Assembly (NCBI GenBank): GCA_017477245.1
Contig: JAFUWY010000039.1
Span: 1 to 64,000 of the forward strand
From: Bacteroidales bacterium
GTDB lineage: Bacteria > Bacteroidota > Bacteroidia > Bacteroidales > UBA932
Length of the DNA stretch: 64,000 nt
Direction: 5' to 3'
The translations under genes and the position numbers were made by a program. Of this stretch, positions 60,816 to 64,000 are shown in pieces. Below the pieces are notes generated by a model. That model was not told where the DNA came from and did not search any database. It saw only the letters and a list, made by a program, of their open reading frames with translations. Within the stretch, counting starts at the first letter, position 1. The number at the start of each line of letters is the position of its first letter.

Positions 60816-62882
60816 TTAATCGACAGCGCCCGCCAGGCTCTCGGAGGCGATCACCTGCTCCTCCGGGCGGCTGCTGTCCAGGTTCCAAACACATTCGTCA
60901 GAAAGGGCGCCGGAGACCACGCGGACGGCATTGTCCCCTTCGTGCAGGCGCACACCCTCGAAGACAATCCGCCCCAGGCCGTCGTTGCGGCCGTTCGCGG
61001 CCTTCCGCCCGTCCAGGTAGAGGGTGGCTTTCGGCTGATTGGTATAGACCTTTACGGACGTCTCCGCCTGCGAGCGCAGCACATAGCGCCGGTGGGCGAT
61101 GTAGAGCATCGGGGTCTCGCTCCAGTTGGCCTGGTAGAAATAGTAGGCATCCTTGCAGGTCTGCCGGTCGTAGGTCACCACGCCCTTGTCGTTCATCCCG
61201 CGGCGGTCACCCTCGTCGCGGATCGAGGACGGCGTGTCCGCCCACTGCCAGATGAACTTGCACCAGACGAAGGGCCGCGAGGCCATCTCCTCCCAGTTGT
61301 ATTCATGCACCTTGCACTGGTACTCCTCGAAGTGGACGAAATTGTTGCGGCTCTCCTGGAAACTGTGGTGCAGGATGCTCGCGGAGGCGCCGTACTCGCA
61401 CAGGCCGATGGGCTGGAAACCAGCCAGGGCATGGGCGTTGTCCATGAATGCTCCGATTCCCTTGCCGTCGCTGCCATACCAACCGAAATACTTGTTCCAG
61501 CCGATGATGTCGGTGATGTGCTGGAAGCGGTCCTGGTCGTAGCAGATGGCCAGCGTGGTCAGTCGCTGCGGGTCGAGCGCCTTGGCGCGCAGGTGCAGCT
61601 CGCGCAGGAAGCGGTCGGGCGCGTCGAACTTGAACGACAGCTCGTTGCACAGGCTCCAGAAGCAGATCGAAGGGGAATTATAGTTCTGCAGGATCATTTC
61701 CTCCAGGTTGTCCATCACGTTGCGCTCCAGGGCCGGATCGGCCACGTAGCCCGGCGAGCCGTAGCCGCCCGGACCCGCCAGGTTCAGCTCATACCAGACC
61801 ACGATGCCCAGCGAATCGTATTGTGCCACGTCGTAGCGCGAATGGGGATAATGGACGAAGCGCACGCCCGTCGCGCCCATCTCATGGATCAGGCGGGCGT
61901 CACGCCGCAGCGCCTCCTCGTTGAGCAGGCTGGCCGTCCCCTCCGCCTCTTCATGCCGGCACACGCCGTGCAGGTCGAGATGCTCCCCGTTCAGGAAGAA
62001 TCCCTGCTCCGGATCCACCCGGAAGAAGCGCAGGCCCGTGGTCTCGCTCACGGAGTCCACGACCCGGTCGCCGTCCTTCAGGTCCACCCGGACGGTATAG
62101 AGATACGGATCGCGGCGGCCGTCCCACAGGTGCGGCCGGTCCAGGGTGAGGGGCAGGCGCACGCGCTCCCGTTCCGCCTTCGCCGTCCCACGGGCGGCTT
62201 CCCGGCCGTCAGCGTCCAGCAGGACGACTTCGGCCTGCAGGCCGCGGTGCCGCAGCGAGAGCACCGTCTCCACGGTCAGCTCCGCCCGCTCGCGGCTGAC
62301 GGCGTCCTGGTGGACATACACGCCGGAAGAGGCGCGGTCCAGGGGCGAGATGCAGTCCGCCCCGGTCGTGATCAGCGTGACCGGGCGCGTGATGCCGCCG
62401 TAGATGTTGAAATCGCCGGCCAGCGGGGCGACATCCTGCCGGTAGGCATTGCTCACGTTGACCTCCAGGCGGTTGTCGCCCTCCTGCAGAAAATCCGTGA
62501 TTTCAAAACAAAAGGCCGTATAACCGCCGTAGTGCGAGCCCACGCGGCGGCCGTTGATGAAGATGTCGGCGACGGAATTGACCGCCTGGAAATGCAGGAA
62601 ACGGCGCTGTCCGTCCGGCTTTCCAGCCGGGATCGTGCGCTCGTAGACGAAGGCCGAGCGCAGGTAGCCGCCCATCCCGTTGAACACGTCTTCCGCGTTC
62701 CAGGTATGCGGGACCTGCACCTCGGTGCGCGCAGGCTGCTTGTTCACATCGTGCCTGGGATACAGGGTCCAGCCGGACAGCAGGGTCTCCGTCTGCCGGA
62801 CGGAGCCGTCGGCCGCTGCGGGCAGGGCAAAGGCCAGGCAGAGCGCCGCCAGAAGGGCGAAGAACGGGTAGAATCTGGTCAT
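60816..62882 (-). CDS. GH2 glycosidase, exported
   Basis: A 688-residue GH2 enzyme with signal MTRFYPFFALLAALCLAFALPAAA. Jelly roll (FLHFQAVNSVADIFINGRRVG), Ig-like and barrel domains are in the usual order. The acid/base is Glu414 in SLCNELS and the nucleophile is Glu496 in LCEYGAS. A short C-terminal Ig-like domain has KVYTNQPKATLYLDGR. Beta-galactosidase is the default call; beta-glucuronidase is possible. It is the first gene of the GH2-GH28-GH106 operon, with a -7 box 19 bp upstream. Confidence 0.9.
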   Translation of the reverse strand: MTRFYPFFALLAALCLAFALPAAADGSVRQTETLLSGWTLYPRHDVNKQPARTEVQVPHTWNAEDVFNGMGGYLRSAFVYERTIPAGKPDGQRRFLHFQAVNSVADIFINGRRVGSHYGGYTAFCFEITDFLQEGDNRLEVNVSNAYRQDVAPLAGDFNIYGGITRPVTLITTGADCISPLDRASSGVYVHQDAVSRERAELTVETVLSLRHRGLQAEVVLLDADGREAARGTAKAERERVRLPLTLDRPHLWDGRRDPYLYTVRVDLKDGDRVVDSVSETTGLRFFRVDPEQGFFLNGEHLDLHGVCRHEEAEGTASLLNEEALRRDARLIHEMGATGVRFVHYPHSRYDVAQYDSLGIVVWYELNLAGPGGYGSPGYVADPALERNVMDNLEEMILQNYNSPSICFWSLCNELSFKFDAPDRFLRELHLRAKALDPQRLTTLAICYDQDRFQHITDIIGWNKYFGWYGSDGKGIGAFMDNAHALAGFQPIGLCEYGASASILHHSFQESRNNFVHFEEYQCKVHEYNWEEMASRPFVWCKFIWQWADTPSSIRDEGDRRGMNDKGVVTYDRQTCKDAYYFYQANWSETPMLYIAHRRYVLRSQAETSVKVYTNQPKATLYLDGRKAANGRNDGLGRIVFEGVRLHEGDNAVRVVSGALSDECVWNLDSSRPEEQVIASESLAGAVD

Positions 62883-62901
62883 AAATTGTATTCTTTTCTT
62901 A

Positions 62902-62909
62902 CAAAATTA
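62902..62909 (-). promoter_or_regulatory. -7 box for the GH2-GH28-GH106 operon
   Basis: The minus strand reads TAATTTTG, matching TAnnTTTG, 19 bp upstream of the ATG at 62882. Confidence 0.5.
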
Positions 62910-62931
62910 ATTTTTTTTCAACAATAATTGC

Positions 62932-62939
62932 TACCTTGG
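62932..62939 (+). promoter_or_regulatory. possible -7 box for the right-edge GH28 gene
   Basis: TACCTTGG differs from TAnnTTTG at one base and lies 24 bp before the ATG at 62964. No clear -33 element is seen. Confidence 0.35.
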
Positions 62940-62963
62940 TTTATTATCTATAATACGTTTCCA

Positions 62964-64000
62964 ATGAGACCTACCCTCTTTCCTCTCCTGCTGACCCTGC
63001 TGCTGCCCGTAGCCGCCCATGCCCAACAAGAAGAAGTCTTTCCCGACGGAAAGCACATTTCTGCCTGGTTCTCCGAAAGCGGCAAAGTAGACATCTCCAC
63101 CCTCGGGAAGCAGTATGTCGTGACACGCTATGGCGTGAGGCGCGACAGCACCCGCGTGCAGACCGAAGCCATCCAGAAGGTCATCGACTTGGCCGCAGCC
63201 GACGGCGGGGGCGTCATCGTGATTCCGAAAGGGACTTTCCTCAGCGGCAATCTCTTTTTCAAGCCGGGCACGCACCTGCTGATCCGCAAGGGCGGCGTAC
63301 TCAAGGGCAGCGACCGCATCGCCGACTTCCAGGTGATGGAGACCCGCATTGAAGGGCAGACCTGCCAGTACTTCCCCGCACTGGTCAACGCCGACGGCGT
63401 GGACGGGTTCACAATCGCCGGCGAAGGCACCCTCGACGGCAACGGCTTCCACTATTGGGAAGAGTTCTGGATCCGCCGCGCGTGGAACCGCCAGTGTACC
63501 AACAAGGACGCCCAGCGGCCGCGTCTGGTCTATATCTCCAACAGTTCCAACGTCACCATCCAGGACGTGCGGATGCGCAACAGTCCCTACTGGACCAACC
63601 ACATCTACCGCTGCGACCACGTACGCTACCTGGACCTGCACATCACCTCCGCGACCGAGGGGGTCAAGGCCCCCAGCACCGATGCCATCGACATCGACGC
63701 CTGCCACGACGTGCTGGTGCGGGGCTGCTATATGAGCGTCAACGACGACGCCGTGGTACTCAAAGGCGGCAAGGGAACCTGGGCCGACCAGGACCCGACC
63801 AACGGCCCCTGCCGCGACATCATTATCGAGGACTGCACGTTCCGGAAGACCCACGGCTGCCTGACCCTGGGCAGCGAGTCCGTGGACGATCGCAACGTCA
63901 TCCTGCGGCGCTGCCATGTAGAGGACTCCTACAACCTGCTCTGGCTCAAGATGCGTCCTGACACGCCCCAACGTTATGAGTACGTGACCGTGGAGGGCAT
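62964..64000 (+). CDS. GH28-family polygalacturonase, cut by the right window edge
   Basis: The frame is open from the ATG at 62964 to the window edge (345 codons visible). A signal peptide MRPTLFPLLLTLLLPVAAHA begins it. The beta-helix has VIVIPKGTFLSGNLFFKPG, FTIAGEGTLDGNG and MRNSPYWTNHIYRCDHV. GH28 sites are STDAIDID, NDDAVVLKGGKG and THGCLTLGS, so the His site missing in the other two GH28 proteins is present here. It is probably a conventional pectin backbone hydrolase. It is divergent from the GH2-GH28-GH106 operon. Confidence 0.9.
   Translation, partial: MRPTLFPLLLTLLLPVAAHAQQEEVFPDGKHISAWFSESGKVDISTLGKQYVVTRYGVRRDSTRVQTEAIQKVIDLAAADGGGVIVIPKGTFLSGNLFFKPGTHLLIRKGGVLKGSDRIADFQVMETRIEGQTCQYFPALVNADGVDGFTIAGEGTLDGNGFHYWEEFWIRRAWNRQCTNKDAQRPRLVYISNSSNVTIQDVRMRNSPYWTNHIYRCDHVRYLDLHITSATEGVKAPSTDAIDIDACHDVLVRGCYMSVNDDAVVLKGGKGTWADQDPTNGPCRDIIIEDCTFRKTHGCLTLGSESVDDRNVILRRCHVEDSYNLLWLKMRPDTPQRYEYVTVEG

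Noticed and set aside
59238-62927. Very long plus-strand open frame opposite the GH2-GH28-GH106 operon
   Set aside because: It is the antisense of genes with clear family motifs, spans several genes, and encodes low-complexity Arg/Gly/Ala/Val-rich sequence. High GC makes such frames common.

Overview
The window looks like a chromosomal piece of a high-GC member of the Bacteroidetes, most likely a gut or rumen Bacteroidales. The evidence is two SusC/SusD pairs, TonB-dependent receptors with carboxypeptidase-regulatory domains, many short-signal-peptide or lipoprotein glycosidases, and TAnnTTTG-type -7 boxes, which are the Bacteroidetes promoter hallmark. I saw no rRNA, tRNA, CRISPR array, transposase or phage gene.

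Layout. (1) 1-168: the 5' part of rpsO (ribosomal protein S15), minus strand. (2) 345-6632: a four-gene plus-strand operon with a small secreted protein, a TonB-dependent receptor, a DUF4249-type lipoprotein and an MG2-like secreted protein with a plug-like C-terminus. (3) 6613-10964: a minus-strand operon with a polysaccharide deacetylase, a 741-residue EF-hand membrane protein and a family-4 glycosyltransferase. (4) 11026-22585: a small lipoprotein, then glycosidases and an esterase in alternating orientation (GH42, GH2, a GH5-like clan GH-A enzyme, an esterase and another GH2). (5) 22691-32553: two tandem, closely related SusC/SusD pairs on the minus strand, separated by a strong terminator and a 320-bp AT-rich gap. 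(6) 32702-43077: minus-strand SGNH esterase, GH2, GH35, a DUF5107-TPR protein and an MFS sugar porter. (7) 43194-45240: a Fic protein and an AraC-type regulator, 1 bp apart. (8) 45329-56973: plus-strand run of GH2, GH2-like, GH42, a GH43-GH28 fusion and a PfkB sugar kinase, ending at a perfect 19-bp inverted repeat. (9) 57046-62882: minus-strand operon of GH2, GH28 and GH106. (10) 62964 to the right edge: a further GH28, cut by the window.

Taken together, 11026 to the right edge reads as a polysaccharide utilisation region. SusC/SusD would import oligosaccharides. Six GH2-type enzymes, two GH42 and one GH35 suggest repeated removal of beta-galactosyl or related residues. GH28, GH106 (alpha-L-rhamnosidase family), the GH43 module and two esterases point to a rhamnogalacturonan-type pectin or a rhamnose-bearing arabinogalactan. 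The MFS porter and PfkB kinase would handle the released sugars, and the AraC protein is the only recognisable carbohydrate-type regulator. The exact substrate is inference.

The most unusual items are the GH43-GH28 fusion whose junction matches the mature N-terminus of the stand-alone GH28 nearby, a GH2-like protein with His where the acid/base Glu should be, the deacetylase/EF-hand/glycosyltransferase operon, the Fic-AraC bicistron with a 12-bp tandem repeat, and genes whose -7 boxes lie so close to the start codon that leaderless mRNAs are likely.
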